Assembly: GCA_022539475.1 (NCBI GenBank) | Contig: VCMS01000025.1 | Span: 1 to 64,000 of the forward strand | Reading direction: 5' to 3' | Source of the DNA: Gracilaria domingensis | Taxonomy: Eukaryota > Rhodophyta > Florideophyceae > Gracilariales > Gracilariaceae | Length of the DNA: 64,000 bases | Shown: piece after piece, positions 42,501 to 53,036 of the stretch | Position numbering within the stretch: the first letter of the stretch is position 1 | Layout: the number at the start of each line of letters is the position of its first letter | The notes under the pieces: generated by a model | Database searches by the model: none | The model's input: the letters and a program-made list of their open reading frames with translations, nothing else | Told to the model about the DNA's origin: nothing | Program-made: the position numbers and the translations under genes

Positions 42501-44354
42501 CTGACCCAGCTTCTCGGACGACCGCATTCCATCGTCAAAGGTATAACTTCTTGCCATCTGGGATTCTCCTGCTTCACTGATGAATTGAGAATTCCATAAA
42601 GCTGTTAACATTCGAAGTATGGTTTCTTGGTCCCCGCTCTGCTGAAACTCTCGTACTCGCTTCAAAGCCATATTTGACACTTGCGCCCGTTCGTCTAAGC
42701 AGTGTTTGAATATGCTTTCTAGAGCTGCGTCCGCAGCCTTATGTTTTGTCCGAACCATCCAACAACAGCAGGAAAGTGCGCACCTAACTTCTACCATGGA
42801 GGACAAATTACTTGGGTCTTGTAGAACAGGAGATGACTTCGGGTCACATAGAGCAGAATCAGCAGCCGTACCAAACGATATCGGCACGTTCTTATTATGA
42901 TCCGTGCTCCACACTGACAAGATTGTAAAGGCTCGTAACGCATCTTCTTGTTTTGATTTAGTTACGCCTCCGGCTGCAATCTCTTCTAAAGCGTCTTGAG
43001 GCTTCTCGCCACGTAAAGATTCTTTCAGACAAGATCTCGGAATATCACTAGTCAGAGCAAAAAGTACGGCTTTTCGGTCGCTTTCGCCGTGTGTTCCTCG
43101 TAAACACTGCGCTAAAAGGTCAGCACCGTGTTGCATTACATCGGAATCTCCGATTTGTTCTTGTGCTTTGGATATAACGCTGACCAAGGCCTGGTAGCCA
43201 GCAATACGTACATCAGCACTCTTTTCCTTTTTGGAGGAAAGTAATGAGCGGATATCCTGTAATACTTTCTCGTAAACCGCCCCTGACCTTGGCAAAGCGC
43301 AAATGAGTGCCGCGAGTGATTGCACAGTGGATATCTTCTGATATCCGTATCTTGCTGTCCTTAGCGCATCTGTCTGACCAACAGCAATTTTCAGCAATAT
43401 GTCTTCGCTCTTAACAGAGTAACCCAGTTCTTCAGCCAGGTGAACTGCATACGCCCTCATTTTCTCATCAGAACTTTTTGCCGCCTGGTGAAGTGTGGGA
43501 ATCAGGGTCTTGGACGCCGCTTTCGATACGTCCTTCATTCGAATCCAACGAAGCAGAGCAAGAGCCGCAGGTAGCGTAGTCTTCGATTCCCGCTTTACAG
43601 CATGGTCAAGGATGGGAATGACTTTGTCACTCACAAGGGCCTCATCTGCTACTTCCAGAACGGAAGAACACGAGCGAACAGCGTTGTCGGCCAGGTTTAC
43701 ATTCTTCACACAAAGATTTGCAACTGCCGTCAGATATTGCGCACGCTCCGTGCCATCAAAGCTCTCATACGAGGAAGCCAACAATCCAAGAGAAGCCAGA
43801 GATTCATATGGTAACTTGGCGTATCCCTCAGCGGATTTGAGGAGGGGCGTCTTGCAAAATTCTAGATTCAACGAAACTGAAGCTGCTCCTCTGCGGTATG
43901 CGCTGTGTACTGCTTTTTGCTTGCTCCGATGCTGTGGGCCACTGGGAACCTCCGGTGATGCTTCGACTGCAGCAATAGCTGCGCAGAGGAGATCGAGTGC
44001 TGAATTACTACACTCTTCGAATCGGTCTCTTCCGAGAAGAACGCACGAAAGCTTGATAAGGTTGAGAGCTTCTCGCGTTGTAGGTGGAGTCTTTCGCACC
44101 GACGCTGTGAAAGTGTTTATCTTCTTCTTGATTTGAGCCTTGGCCTCATGAATTGATGATTGACGCAGAATATCGAAGATAAGCGCAAGAACTTTTTGAG
44201 TGGCAACTGGCACACGTGCAAGGAGAACCGGAAGAGCTGCTGATGGAATTTCCTCCGGAGCTTTGGCAAGATCTTTCAGAGCCGCCATAGCCACGCCAAT
44301 ATCCGGAGATATGGCCATGCGCAGTTTGTGCTTCACGTCAACTTCACCAACCAT
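36201..44354 (-). CDS. GCN1: GCN1, activator of the eIF2-alpha kinase GCN2
   Basis: A 2717-residue protein in one exon, close to the yeast length (about 2670). It is built almost wholly of HEAT/ARM helices. The central eEF3-like region includes HPKVVNAAESAVNRIAAVVR, FVHAIDAASLALLIPPLHRG, LRDRNSELKKRSAAIVGSMC and LLDAIPDVRRTSARALGALA. An acidic run near residues 1865-1888 (EENGSEEGDGEGNEEEDEEF) is typical of the family. The C-terminal RWD-binding part, which recruits GCN2, follows. GCN1 binds stalled or collided ribosomes and signals amino-acid starvation. The last ~270 residues (36201-37000) are encoded at extreme GC content, while the 5' half is ordinary, a gradient shared with neighbouring genes. 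Confidence 0.95.
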
Positions 44355-45861
44355 TTCTCAGTTCGCTTCTGTGCATAAACCGTGTACACAAAACGGATAT
44401 CTTGCTTGAGATCCGGTTTGAATGTGATTAGAGAGCCTTCTGTGTCGTAAGGCAATAAAACGCATTTGGTTGCAACGTTAGGCAGTGTGTCTCCAATATG
44501 AGAGACAGGAACTAGGTGAGACGACGGCGAGCTGGGATGAAGAGAAGAAAGGGAGGTATCGGCCGTCGACGTGCCGTGGCAGTAGAGAGTCAACTCTGGA
44601 ACAGATCTACCTACCGACGATGGACACGTGTTCCGTGCAGGGATATTAGACAAAAAAAATCCTCGTTTTCGTAGATCCATTGTCCCGAAATGAATTCAAA
44701 AACCGCCTGTTTTATCGATCACGGGATCAAAGCACAATCTTAGACGACGAAGTCAATCTCCTATACCAAGGGTAGCAGTAACTCTATGCCTTTCCGATGC
44801 AAACAGGTTTTGCATCAGTATCACGCCGTCACGCCCGTTCTCAGGTGATCCTACAGAGCTCCGATAGATATTTATGAGCATGAGCGAAACATTGGTTGCT
44901 CCCTCGGTGCCCCCGTTGAACGATTAGTCTATAGTTTAGCTTAGAATCCTATATTGAGAGCAACCCTGGCCCGCAGAACCCCTGCGTTGAGCTGGTCCAA
45001 TAGGTTTGCAGTAATGAGCAGTGTGACAGACCCCGAGCAAACCAAGTCCGTGGCCTTTGAAACTTGAGGGCCAGACAGGAAGGCTGGAGGCAATAGCACA
45101 CTGCTCAACCGCATCTACGATCATCTAATGAGCAGATGATCTGCTCTCTATCCCACATACTGTACAGATGAAAATGGTTGCTTGTGCATTCAGCCAGGTT
45201 GAAGATTGCCAGTATACTCTGGGATTCTATAGACACACTTCTTGGCTCTCAAAAAAAGTTAAGCCAAAACACGCTCCCCTCCGCTCTTTGGTAAACCATG
45301 TATCACACGTCATATTCTGAAAGTCCTCCTTTCCCAAAAAGCATTTTCCACGCTGCGGTAATGTACAACACTAGAACGACAGTTCTTGTCGGAGCAAACA
45401 CCCTGTTGGTGTATGTGAGTTTGACAGCAGAAGAAGTTGAGTTGAATTTCGTCAGAGCATCTTACAAATCAGAGAAAAAGATGTAATCTATAGTTGTAAC
45501 ATCTACGTGTAGTGTGGTCGAGTTGTTGAATCAGATTAAGTCCACATCCGACAAGACGAAAATCGCGCCTTCGTGACGAGGTTGCTTCGGAAAAGAAACT
45601 AAACAGACCTGCACCTCTTTGTTGTCCAAGTCCCACGCATGATGCTTTTGCTTGCAATTCAAAGTAGCCGTCCACCCATCGACGTGACGAACACAGCAAA
45701 CAAATGTATTCTACACGTAGCCGAAATGGGCGGCTTTTGTTCAGTGCCACGCTTGTGTTCGGTTAATGGTGGAGGTCAAGGAGAAGTTCAAAAGCGTGCA
45801 TCGAACATAGATCACACGTCGGTGCGGGCGCTACAAGAGATTGGTGTCGATGAATTGGTTC
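44355..45861. other. Intergenic between GCN1 and E2F
   Basis: An ATG-started frame of 115 codons (44680 to 44333, minus strand) overlaps the GCN1 start by about 20 bp and could act as an upstream open frame or be chance. A 15-bp palindrome (7-bp arms, 1-nt centre) lies at 45131-45145. No further gene is supported. Confidence 0.4.
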
Positions 45862-47025
45862 TCATGGCACGTCCGATAGTTGTTCGGTGGCCGATAAATG
45901 GGGAGCACTGAGGTCACCAACGTCTGGCAAACCCTTTTCGGAGCTTGAAATTACGGTATCATACAGATCAGCCAGACCATGGTGATCTTCCAATCCGGTT
46001 TCGTCGAATGAGTAGAAAAACTCTTGCTCGGTATGTGCGGGCGATAATCGCAAAATACCCATGACATCTTGGTCATCTTCCAACACGGTTGGTACGGGTG
46101 GATTGGTGATAGAGAGCTCGGGAGTGAAGTCCGGTGTACCATTTTGTCTCGAAGACGATGGCTCGGACTTGACCGGGTGATCCTCACCTCCTTGGGACAC
46201 CAAGAGACAATCAATGGGGCCCGAACTGCTTTTGACAAACACCTGGTAACGGCGCTCACCGTAGGGCATTCCTTCGTCGGGATCCGGGACCTCGAGCTCG
46301 GTTCCAGGGGGAGCCTTGATAGCTATGAGCGTATCGCCACGCAGTTCCGGGATGGCCTTGATATCGTGATGCGTGACATATGCGTAGGCGGCACACTGTT
46401 CTCCGGATGCAAGCTCTTTTAGACGAGCTTGCATGGAGTCTATTTGTTGGTCCAGGTCACGTTCCTCGGCGCTGAGCAGGTCAAACTCCTTTCTCAGAGC
46501 GGCGAGCTCTTGTTGCGACGTAGGGGTGGTAGACAGCTGATGGCGCCATTTGATGTTGTTCTTGCTCTTCTTCTCGATGATTCCAATGCCTTCCAGCACG
46601 TTGGTAATATCGTAGATGCGTCTCTTCTGTACGTGTAGACACTCGGCGGCCATGTTCAAATCGAGGACGCCGTCCTTGCTATCCTTGAGAAGGTTGACAA
46701 ACTTGGTGGTGAGCAATCCCAGGCTGCTGTCATAACGGCAGGTCTTGTCCTCGACAAGCATGGAGGCCTTCTTCTTGGGCTTGCGGTCGACGCTATCGGT
46801 AGCGCGCGCGGCGTTATTGCGAGGGCGCTTGAGCGAGCGCTGGTCGGCGGCGGCGGCAGTGGGCGACTTGTTGAGAGCGGTGAGTGTGCTGGCGGCGACG
46901 GATTCGTCGAGCGAGGGGGGGTTATTAGTGGGGGAGGCGTGGGCGGCGGTGAGGGAATTGTCAGCGATAGCGGGGGGAAGCGGGGGTGGGGGACCAGGAG
47001 ACGAAGGAGCGGCAGCGGAAGCCAT
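45862..47025 (-). CDS. E2F transcription factor
   Basis: A 387-residue protein in one exon. The disordered N-terminus ends in a basic cluster (RKPKKK). The winged-helix DNA-binding domain spans about 97-161, with the invariant [12 protein letters not shown] at 135-146 that reads TTTSSCGC sites. A leucine-rich coiled coil (about 170-205) and marked-box-like strands ([36 protein letters not shown]) mediate pairing with DP. A C-terminal acidic-aromatic stretch ([20 protein letters not shown]) resembles the Rb-binding motif, so it looks like an activator-type E2F controlled by a retinoblastoma protein. It diverges from the Der gene across a GC-rich promoter with G runs. Confidence 0.93.
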   Translation of the reverse strand: MASAAAPSSPGPPPPLPPAIADNSLTAAHASPTNNPPSLDESVAASTLTALNKSPTAAAADQRSLKRPRNNAARATDSVDRKPKKKASMLVEDKTCRYDSSLGLLTTKFVNLLKDSKDGVLDLNMAAECLHVQKRRIYDITNVLEGIGIIEKKSKNNIKWRHQLSTTPTSQQELAALRKEFDLLSAEERDLDQQIDSMQARLKELASGEQCAAYAYVTHHDIKAIPELRGDTLIAIKAPPGTELEVPDPDEGMPYGERRYQVFVKSSSGPIDCLLVSQGGEDHPVKSEPSSSRQNGTPDFTPELSITNPPVPTVLEDDQDVMGILRLSPAHTEQEFFYSFDETGLEDHHGLADLYDTVISSSEKGLPDVGDLSAPHLSATEQLSDVP

Positions 47026-47579
47026 TGCGGCGGGACAAAAAGGCGGGCGGATGAAGAATCACGCGAAGAAGAGCGCGCACGGACAGACGATACGGCCAAA
47101 CGATGGAGCGGAGGGGGTTGGAACGCGTGGCGAAGACGGAAGCAAACGAGAGCGACACGAAGGCGATGAAGGGCGGTGGCGCGCGACGCGAACCGGCGGC
47201 AGGGGGTGGGGGGGGGGGGGGGGGTGGGGGCGCGGAGAGGGGGGGGTGGGGAGGGAGCTTGCGCGCGCAACGTTGCGAGATTGTGATTGCGATGCTAGGT
47301 GGCGGCGCAGCGAAAGCGTACACCGCCCGCGACATGGAACGGGCGCGCCCGTTTGCGTGGGCGCGCGGCGTGTACCTTCGGCGCGGCGCAGAGACGCGGC
47401 GGCGTCGGGCCCGTTCGGACTGGCGCCACGGCCCGCGGCCGCAAAGCGCGGGAATTGTTCACGTTTGCTTTTTTGAGCGTTTGCCGCCAACTGGCGCGGG
47501 CGCGCACGCGCGCGCCACGCACGCCGCGCACGTCGCGCGCGCCGCGCGTGCCGCGCGCGTGATGCGAACGCCAACGCCA

Positions 47580-47614
<35 letters not shown>

Positions 47615-47647
47615 GCGCGCAGCGGTGGTGGAGCGACGGCGAGCGCC
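47026..47647. promoter_or_regulatory. GC-rich divergent promoter of E2F and Der, with a possible E2F site
   Basis: A 17-base G run lies at 47208-47224 and long GCGC tracts elsewhere. GCGCGGGAA at 47446-47454 reads TTCCCGCGC on the minus strand, the core of an E2F site, and could allow E2F self-regulation. A GCC repeat at about 47580-47615 precedes the Der start. Confidence 0.4.
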
Positions 47648-49405
47648 ATGCGGTGGCGAGTGCTCTCGGCCGCGCGCGCGCTGCACGCGGCGGCGCGCGG
47701 CGCCGGCGCGACGGCGCGCGTCGCGCTGCCGGCCGCCGGCCGCCGGGCGGCGCCGGCGCCCACGGTGTACTCGCACACGCGGCTGACGGCCGCGCTGGTG
47801 GGGCGGCCCAACGTCGGCAAGTCCACGCTGTTCAACCGGCTGGCCGCCGCCGTGCGCGGCCAGCAGACCGACGCCGACGGCGCGCCGCCGCTCACCTTCG
47901 TGCGCTCCGTCGTGCACCCGCTGCCGGGCGTCACGCGCGATTCGCGCGAGGCCGCCGGCGCCGTGGCCGACCTGCTGCTCAACGTCGTCGACACGCCGGG
48001 CTTGGAGAGCGCTGTTGGCGCGGCTGAGCCCGCGCGGCCGGAGCACGAGGTGCCGTTTGACGAGGGGACCACGCTGGTGGATGCGGTGGCGCACTGCGAG
48101 CACGCGGCGTATCGCCGTGTTTATGCGCACATGAGAGATGCTACCGTCAGCGCTGTGCAGCACTCCAACCTCATCCTGTTCATCGTGGATGCCTCTGTCG
48201 GCGTCACCGCCCTGGACCACGCACATGCCAAGTGGTTGCGCTCCTGTCTCACCCCGCAAAAGTCCATTATTCTCGTCGCCAACAAATGCGACGTCGCCGA
48301 TTCGGATAAGCGCGCTATCGAAGCCTACCAACTTGGCTTCGGTGATCCCGTTCTCATCTCGGCCGAACAGGCGCTCGGCTTCGCCGATCTCTACGAGCGC
48401 ATCCGCGACGTCCCCGCTCCACCGCGCATTGAACAGAAGCCGGCTCCGCAGCGCGCTGATTCTTCGTCTGATCTAAGTGAAGAAGAGGCTGAGATAAGAA
48501 GCTCGTTTGATGACGAGCTCGTCATTTCCACTTCTGCGCGCCTTCGCGAAAGCCCGCTTCAGCAGCTCATCGTGTCCATCATTGGCCGTCCTAATGTCGG
48601 CAAATCAACTCTGATGAACCGACTTGTTGGCGAGGAGCGCTCTATCGTTGCAGCCGCCGCCGGTGTCACACGCGACGCCGTGTTAAGCCCGTGGACGGCA
48701 GAGTACGAGCGCTCTGAGTACCCACCCGTGTGGCTTGTTGACACTCCTGGTGTCCGCGGTGAGGCCAAAGTCACGTCGGATAACCTCGAAAGGCTTATGG
48801 TAAGAGCTTCTCTACAAGCCCTCAGATGCAGTCATGTCGTTGTGGTCGTAACTGACGCCGTGCAGTCGCTTACTCGTCAAGACGTTAAGCTGTTGGACGT
48901 TGTCGTTACAGAGGGACGCGCTGTTGTGCTTGTAGTCAATAAGATGGATGTATTACATGAAGCGGACATGAATGACTGGAGAGCGCGCCTGCGCTACGAG
49001 GTTGACAGTAAGCTGGAACAGTTGAAGGGAGTGGAAGTGGTGGAGATGTCAGCAAAGAACTGGCAAGAGGATCCAACGCAGGGCAAACGTCTGTACGACG
49101 CTGTCCAACGTGCTCGGGGACGATGGGAGAAGCGGGTGTCCACTTCGGCTTTGAATCGGTTTGTGAAAAACTTTAATGAGCGTATGTCCGTCGGCGGTGG
49201 AACAAGAGGAGAGCGACGGAATCGTATCGGAGTGACCAAGTTCATCACGCAGAAAAAGATTCGCCCACCAATGTTTAGATTGGATGGTTCTTCTGCTGTG
49301 TCGATGAACTATCTCCGAGCTCTTTCAAATGCAATACGTCATGAATTCGGCTTTGAAGGAGTTCCTATTCGCGTGAAAAGACCCTCAAGGCGACAAAGAC
49401 GTTGA
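47648..49405 (+). CDS. der: Der/EngA-type double GTPase, organellar
   Basis: A 585-residue protein with two Era-like GTPase domains in tandem, the defining layout of Der/EngA, which assembles the large ribosomal subunit. Domain 1: GRPNVGKST at 52-60, DTPG at 115-118, NKCD at 212-215. Domain 2: GRPNVGKST at 313-321, VDTPGVRG, NKMD. A KH-like C-terminal domain follows (IGVTKFITQKKIRPPMFRL). The first ~40 residues are Arg/Ala-rich without acids, pointing to import into mitochondria or plastids. An insertion of ~50 residues lies between DTPG and NKCD of domain 1, longer than in bacteria. The first 150 codons are extremely GC-rich and the rest ordinary. No intron. Confidence 0.93.
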   Translation: MRWRVLSAARALHAAARGAGATARVALPAAGRRAAPAPTVYSHTRLTAALVGRPNVGKSTLFNRLAAAVRGQQTDADGAPPLTFVRSVVHPLPGVTRDSREAAGAVADLLLNVVDTPGLESAVGAAEPARPEHEVPFDEGTTLVDAVAHCEHAAYRRVYAHMRDATVSAVQHSNLILFIVDASVGVTALDHAHAKWLRSCLTPQKSIILVANKCDVADSDKRAIEAYQLGFGDPVLISAEQALGFADLYERIRDVPAPPRIEQKPAPQRADSSSDLSEEEAEIRSSFDDELVISTSARLRESPLQQLIVSIIGRPNVGKSTLMNRLVGEERSIVAAAAGVTRDAVLSPWTAEYERSEYPPVWLVDTPGVRGEAKVTSDNLERLMVRASLQALRCSHVVVVVTDAVQSLTRQDVKLLDVVVTEGRAVVLVVNKMDVLHEADMNDWRARLRYEVDSKLEQLKGVEVVEMSAKNWQEDPTQGKRLYDAVQRARGRWEKRVSTSALNRFVKNFNERMSVGGGTRGERRNRIGVTKFITQKKIRPPMFRLDGSSAVSMNYLRALSNAIRHEFGFEGVPIRVKRPSRRQRR

Positions 49406-49450
49406 TTCGAAGACGAACGTGCCTTGTGGCTCTCACGCGAAGGGTAGCTT

Positions 49451-49456
49451 GTATAC

Positions 49457-49489
<33 letters not shown>

Positions 49490-49496
49490 TATATGC
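49451..49496. repeat. TA-dinucleotide microsatellite
   Basis: An almost pure TA repeat of about 45 bp, interrupted by single G and C bases, between the convergent 3' ends of Der and the gene at 49537. Confidence 0.95.
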
Positions 49497-49536
49497 ATGC
49501 GATGTCAATCCACGGAAGAAATATCTGTTTGCTCAT

Positions 49537-50196
49537 TCACATGACTCGGAAAAGGTGACTGTGCCATGATCGGTCCCTAGCGTATTGTGCAATGGATTGC
49601 TTGATCATGGATCGCACAGCAAGCTTTTCCTTTGAATCAAGCGTTGCGCCGCATCCTTTTTCTAGTACGTCTTCCAGTACATTGATGGCCACGCGGGCCA
49701 CATCAGAAGCGGCATGTCTGCGACTGAGTTCATACTGATCATCATCCATCTGAAGTCTTGAAACAACTGCATGCTCTCTAAGCCGCATGTTGATGGTGCG
49801 GATTACTTGGTTTGCAATTTTCAGAACGAATGGATTTTCTTCCTTCCTTAACGAGTGCGGGACAGAACGAAGTCGGCCACTTTCCGAACCATAGTAGGTA
49901 TTCGAATTGAGGTTCCTGACCACAGTCTGAAACCTTGCGCTCAGCAGAGGACCATGCTTCTCGAGAACTTTTCGGAGTTCATTGTATATATAAATTGATA
50001 AGGTTGGACCTAGTAAGGACATGAGTTTGGTGATAGGCCAGATGCCGACTATCTTGTGTGAATCTCGCTTAGGCTGGCTCTGATCGGCGTCTGGCTGCCC
50101 ATCTGAAGAGCGGATCAGGGCAGTTTGTACTGAGAGAATAACCATGCTGAAGAGGAGTATGCATCCAGTGTGATTCCTCTTGCATAAGAATCTCAT
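49537..50196 (-). CDS. Hypothetical secreted or membrane-anchored protein
   Basis: The first ATG in frame (50196) gives 219 residues. The N-terminus (MRFLCKRNHTGCILLFSMVI) is a signal peptide or signal anchor. The rest is helical and charged (IYNELRKVLEKHGPLLSARF; SRRHAASDVARVAINVLEDV). I recognise no family. The even composition and clear signal sequence support a real gene. Confidence 0.6.
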   Translation of the reverse strand: MRFLCKRNHTGCILLFSMVILSVQTALIRSSDGQPDADQSQPKRDSHKIVGIWPITKLMSLLGPTLSIYIYNELRKVLEKHGPLLSARFQTVVRNLNSNTYYGSESGRLRSVPHSLRKEENPFVLKIANQVIRTINMRLREHAVVSRLQMDDDQYELSRRHAASDVARVAINVLEDVLEKGCGATLDSKEKLAVRSMIKQSIAQYARDRSWHSHLFRVM

Positions 50197-50595
50197 TCCT
50201 ATCAGAGCACCGAAAGATTGTTGGCAGAAATACGATTCGGATAAAATATGTTGGTCCAAAGAGTGGAGAGGGTTAGAGGGACGGACAGATAGTAGTTGAT
50301 GTTGTCATCACCAAGACTGTGACACTGAAGAAGTTAGATCTTAACATTTGTCTCACAGCTGAATATCACTATCCAATGTCACACAGACTTGCCCAAGGCG
50401 TTTAGTCAAATGATTCTAAATTGAAAGGCGGTTTGCAGTCGTAGACGATCACAGTTTTTGTTCCAGTTTGATTAAAGCACATTGAAATGTTGCGACACTC
50501 ATCCCGTGTTTAATTCGAACATCAAGATGGGAGAGAGAATTTCAATATCTAACGTTACACACACTGTGTGGTACAGTACCAAACGTTCTGAACCA

Positions 50596-50654
50596 GATAA
50601 ACAATGTCATACCTTCCATCAGAACTTCTGATGGAAGGTATGACATTGTTTATC
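50596..50654. repeat. Perfect 29-bp inverted repeat with a one-base centre
   Basis: The arm 50596-50624 is the exact reverse complement of 50626-50654, separated by a single C at 50625. It lies in the 757-bp gap between the genes at 49537-50196 and 50954, both of whose start codons face it. No other gene is seen in the gap. Such a structure is unstable in replication, so its exactness suggests recent origin or selection. Confidence 0.95.
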
Positions 50655-50953
50655 ATGTAATGATTACGTCGATGATTCCAATTTGAGAACGTACGACGGT
50701 ACCAGGGGTACGAGGGTACCAAATGCATCTCATGCTTGCGCGGCGCTGTTGACCGGCAAGAAGTTGTGTGATCACTGTGGGACCCGGAAATTTGGCCCTA
50801 CGGGGCAAAAAGCTTCTGAATTCAAATTTCAAACTTTGAAGTTGTTCAAATGATGCACAGCGGGGCGCTACGCGCGCCAGCTGAAATCGTACATCACATC
50901 ACACAGCGTGGCGATCATATCCGCTACACTCCGTCCAGTCCATCGCCTTCAGC

Positions 50954-51799
50954 ATGACCGCCTCCGCCAACGCCGCGCTAGACGCGCTGCACGTCGCGCT
51001 TAACAGTGCCAATACGCAGGTCAACCAGCTCTCCGACCGCCTGCAAGCCGAGCTCGGTCCGCACTCCGAAGCGCTCGAATTGCTCTCGACTCTTCGCAAG
51101 TTGGAGAAACGACTTCCGGAGCTGCGCCAGCGCATGCTTCACATCTACCAGAACAAGGCTCAGCTCGTTTCACTTTGCCAACGGCAGTTGGATCAGTGCC
51201 ATGATTTCGCTTCTCGTGTTGCGCCATTGGTGGACCCTTCGCTACAATTGCACCGGCACACGGCGGAACTCGTAGCCAGTTTTCAGGCCACAACTGACGC
51301 GCTTTCCGCCCACATACCTCCGCCTCAGGAGAAAATTGATCTCGACCCGGACCGAGTTGCTTCCCTGGAGAGCCCTGTAGTCCAAAACTCTCCTATTTCT
51401 GAGGAACCTCCGCGGAATCCGAAGCAAAACCAAAAACAAAGGCCAAAGCCAAAGCCAAGCCAGAAACAGAAATCAAAGCCTGAATCATCTCAGGCGTCTA
51501 CTCCTACTTTCAACTCTTCTAATTCCTCTACATCCGATGCGTTTCAACCCATCTCCAAGGCTTCTTACAATCGTTTGCCTCGAAACATCAAGATTCGAGC
51601 TGGCAAGCTCCCAGAGATTAACGCTTTCTATGAAAAGGTATTCACATTTTTGCACGCGCAGGATAACACACCTGTGACCAGCAAAACACTTATGGCCGCT
51701 ATGGGGGAGAAGGGTTTGGAAAAGTTTGAAGTTCTGAGGGCTCTGGCGGTGCTCACTGCTACTAAGAAGGGTTGGCAGCTTACTTATCCGAAATCATAG
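50954..51799 (+). CDS. SKA1-like kinetochore protein
   Basis: A 281-residue protein in one exon. An N-terminal coiled coil (about 5-65, with HSEALELLSTLRKLEKRLPE) is followed by a Pro/Lys/Gln/Ser-rich linker (about 120-200) and a compact C-terminal domain beginning FQPISKASYNRLPRNIKIRA and GKLPEINAFYEKV. This resembles the start of the SKA1 microtubule-binding winged helix (the VPxYMKGRLTxxQIN pattern), and the domain closes with KFEVLRALAVLTATKKGWQL, recalling the KFHVLLNILRHC helix. SKA1 holds kinetochores on depolymerising microtubules. The resemblance is by eye and the domain is short, so confidence is moderate. It is convergent with the cyclin gene. Confidence 0.55.
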   Translation: MTASANAALDALHVALNSANTQVNQLSDRLQAELGPHSEALELLSTLRKLEKRLPELRQRMLHIYQNKAQLVSLCQRQLDQCHDFASRVAPLVDPSLQLHRHTAELVASFQATTDALSAHIPPPQEKIDLDPDRVASLESPVVQNSPISEEPPRNPKQNQKQRPKPKPSQKQKSKPESSQASTPTFNSSNSSTSDAFQPISKASYNRLPRNIKIRAGKLPEINAFYEKVFTFLHAQDNTPVTSKTLMAAMGEKGLEKFEVLRALAVLTATKKGWQLTYPKS

Positions 51800-51936
51800 A
51801 CTGCAAAAAGCATCCTACGATCATTTAAACAATTACCGTGTACAGTTTACGATCTGCTTTTTGTTAACACATGCATCTGCCTCAGCCGAAAGAATGGGAG
51901 ACCCTTGACAGAAGGCAGGCGCACACACGCAGAGCG

Positions 51937-52848
51937 CTACACTTCCAGGTCAGGTTGTGTCGGTAGAGAGCTTCGTGTGGAGCCTGAGTCGGGATACATG
52001 GTGGTTGACGAACTGTCAGTGCCGTTTCGTTGATAGTGATCATCGTCATGGTGGTCACAATCGAATGAGTGACAGACATGCCGAAATCTCTTGAATGCGT
52101 CAGTCACCTCCTTCGCATTAACTTTTCCATCGCGTACAAGCCCGAGAGCAAGCGCCTTGCATGGAAGAGGCAACAGGCTATCTTGTTCCAGCAAGAGGAT
52201 ACACACCAACGCGAGAGATGATGGGTAGAATAGTTGCGATTCCACATCTGCATTGTGGGTCAGAGATCAATCAAAGTACGATTACACGCAGTGGTGAATG
52301 GAATACTCACAGAGAGATGTGTGCTTCGCATATTCCACTGCTCGATGGCGTGAAGCTGGCGGTAGCCAGACCAACTCTGCAAACGTGCCCAAAAACCAAT
52401 GGACGGTAGGGACATTCATCTGCCACTTCAAAGTGTTGAGGACGAATAACTCAGACTGCAGGGGTGGAGGATGGGCCGAGAAATCTGGAACATGCATGTT
52501 GTCTCCCCCTACTTGCTCCATCTTTACTGCAAGGCGAATACATATTGACGCGAAAATCTGTACCAACTTGGGGGAATGGCGGCCTTTTGAGAGCATTCGG
52601 TCCATGTAGTTGACAGCAAGAAATGCGGTTGAAGACTTGAAACTGCGCGAGCTGCATTCCTCAAACAGCCAGGAGAAGAGCATAGTCCGTCCTATCTGGC
52701 CGCCGACCGACATGAAAGCTTCATGATTGGGTTCGACCTTCCAGTGCTCCAAACGCTCTTGCTGCAGCTGCGCATCCAGCACGGCACGGCTCAGGCGGAC
52801 TTGCATGTTGCGCGCGTGAAGGCGGCGCTGGTCAGTCAGCTTCCACAT
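51937..52848 (-). CDS. Cyclin, D-like, two exons
   Basis: Exon 1 is 52848-52311 and exon 2 is 52247-51937; the 63-nt intron has donor GTGAGT and acceptor CAG and joins in phase to give 282 residues. The cyclin box contains SSTAFLAVNYMDRMLSKGRH, LVQIFASICIRLAVKMEQV and LQSELFVLNTLKWQMNVPTV, best matching D-type or related cyclins that activate a CDK. The second cyclin fold continues in exon 2 (YPSSLALVCILLL). The C-terminus is His/Asp and Ser/Thr-rich. An upstream in-frame ATG at 53169 lies inside the tocopherol cyclase exon, so I chose 52848 (MWKLTDQRRL). No LxCxE Rb-binding motif is seen. Confidence 0.82.
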
Positions 52849-53036
52849 AGTTGAACCGGACGCAGCGGACACCACCTGCGAGGCGCCAAGCGCGGCATGG
52901 CGGCGGCGCACAGCGAAGTGCCGCCCGCGGAGTGCTGATGGCCTCGGCGCGAAGCGAAAAGCGCGACGCAGATGCGCAGCGCCTGTTCCGCTCGCTGAAC
53001 AGCGAGTGTTTTCCTGTTGCGCTTCGCTGGCGGCGC

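Noticed and set aside
44333-44680. A 115-residue protein overlapping the GCN1 start
   Set aside because: No motif and a position typical of a 5' leader; kept only as a possible upstream frame.
45862-52848. A dedicated cell-cycle gene cluster (E2F, SKA1-like, cyclin)
   Set aside because: Unrelated genes are interspersed and the orientations are mixed; proximity alone is not evidence of a cluster.
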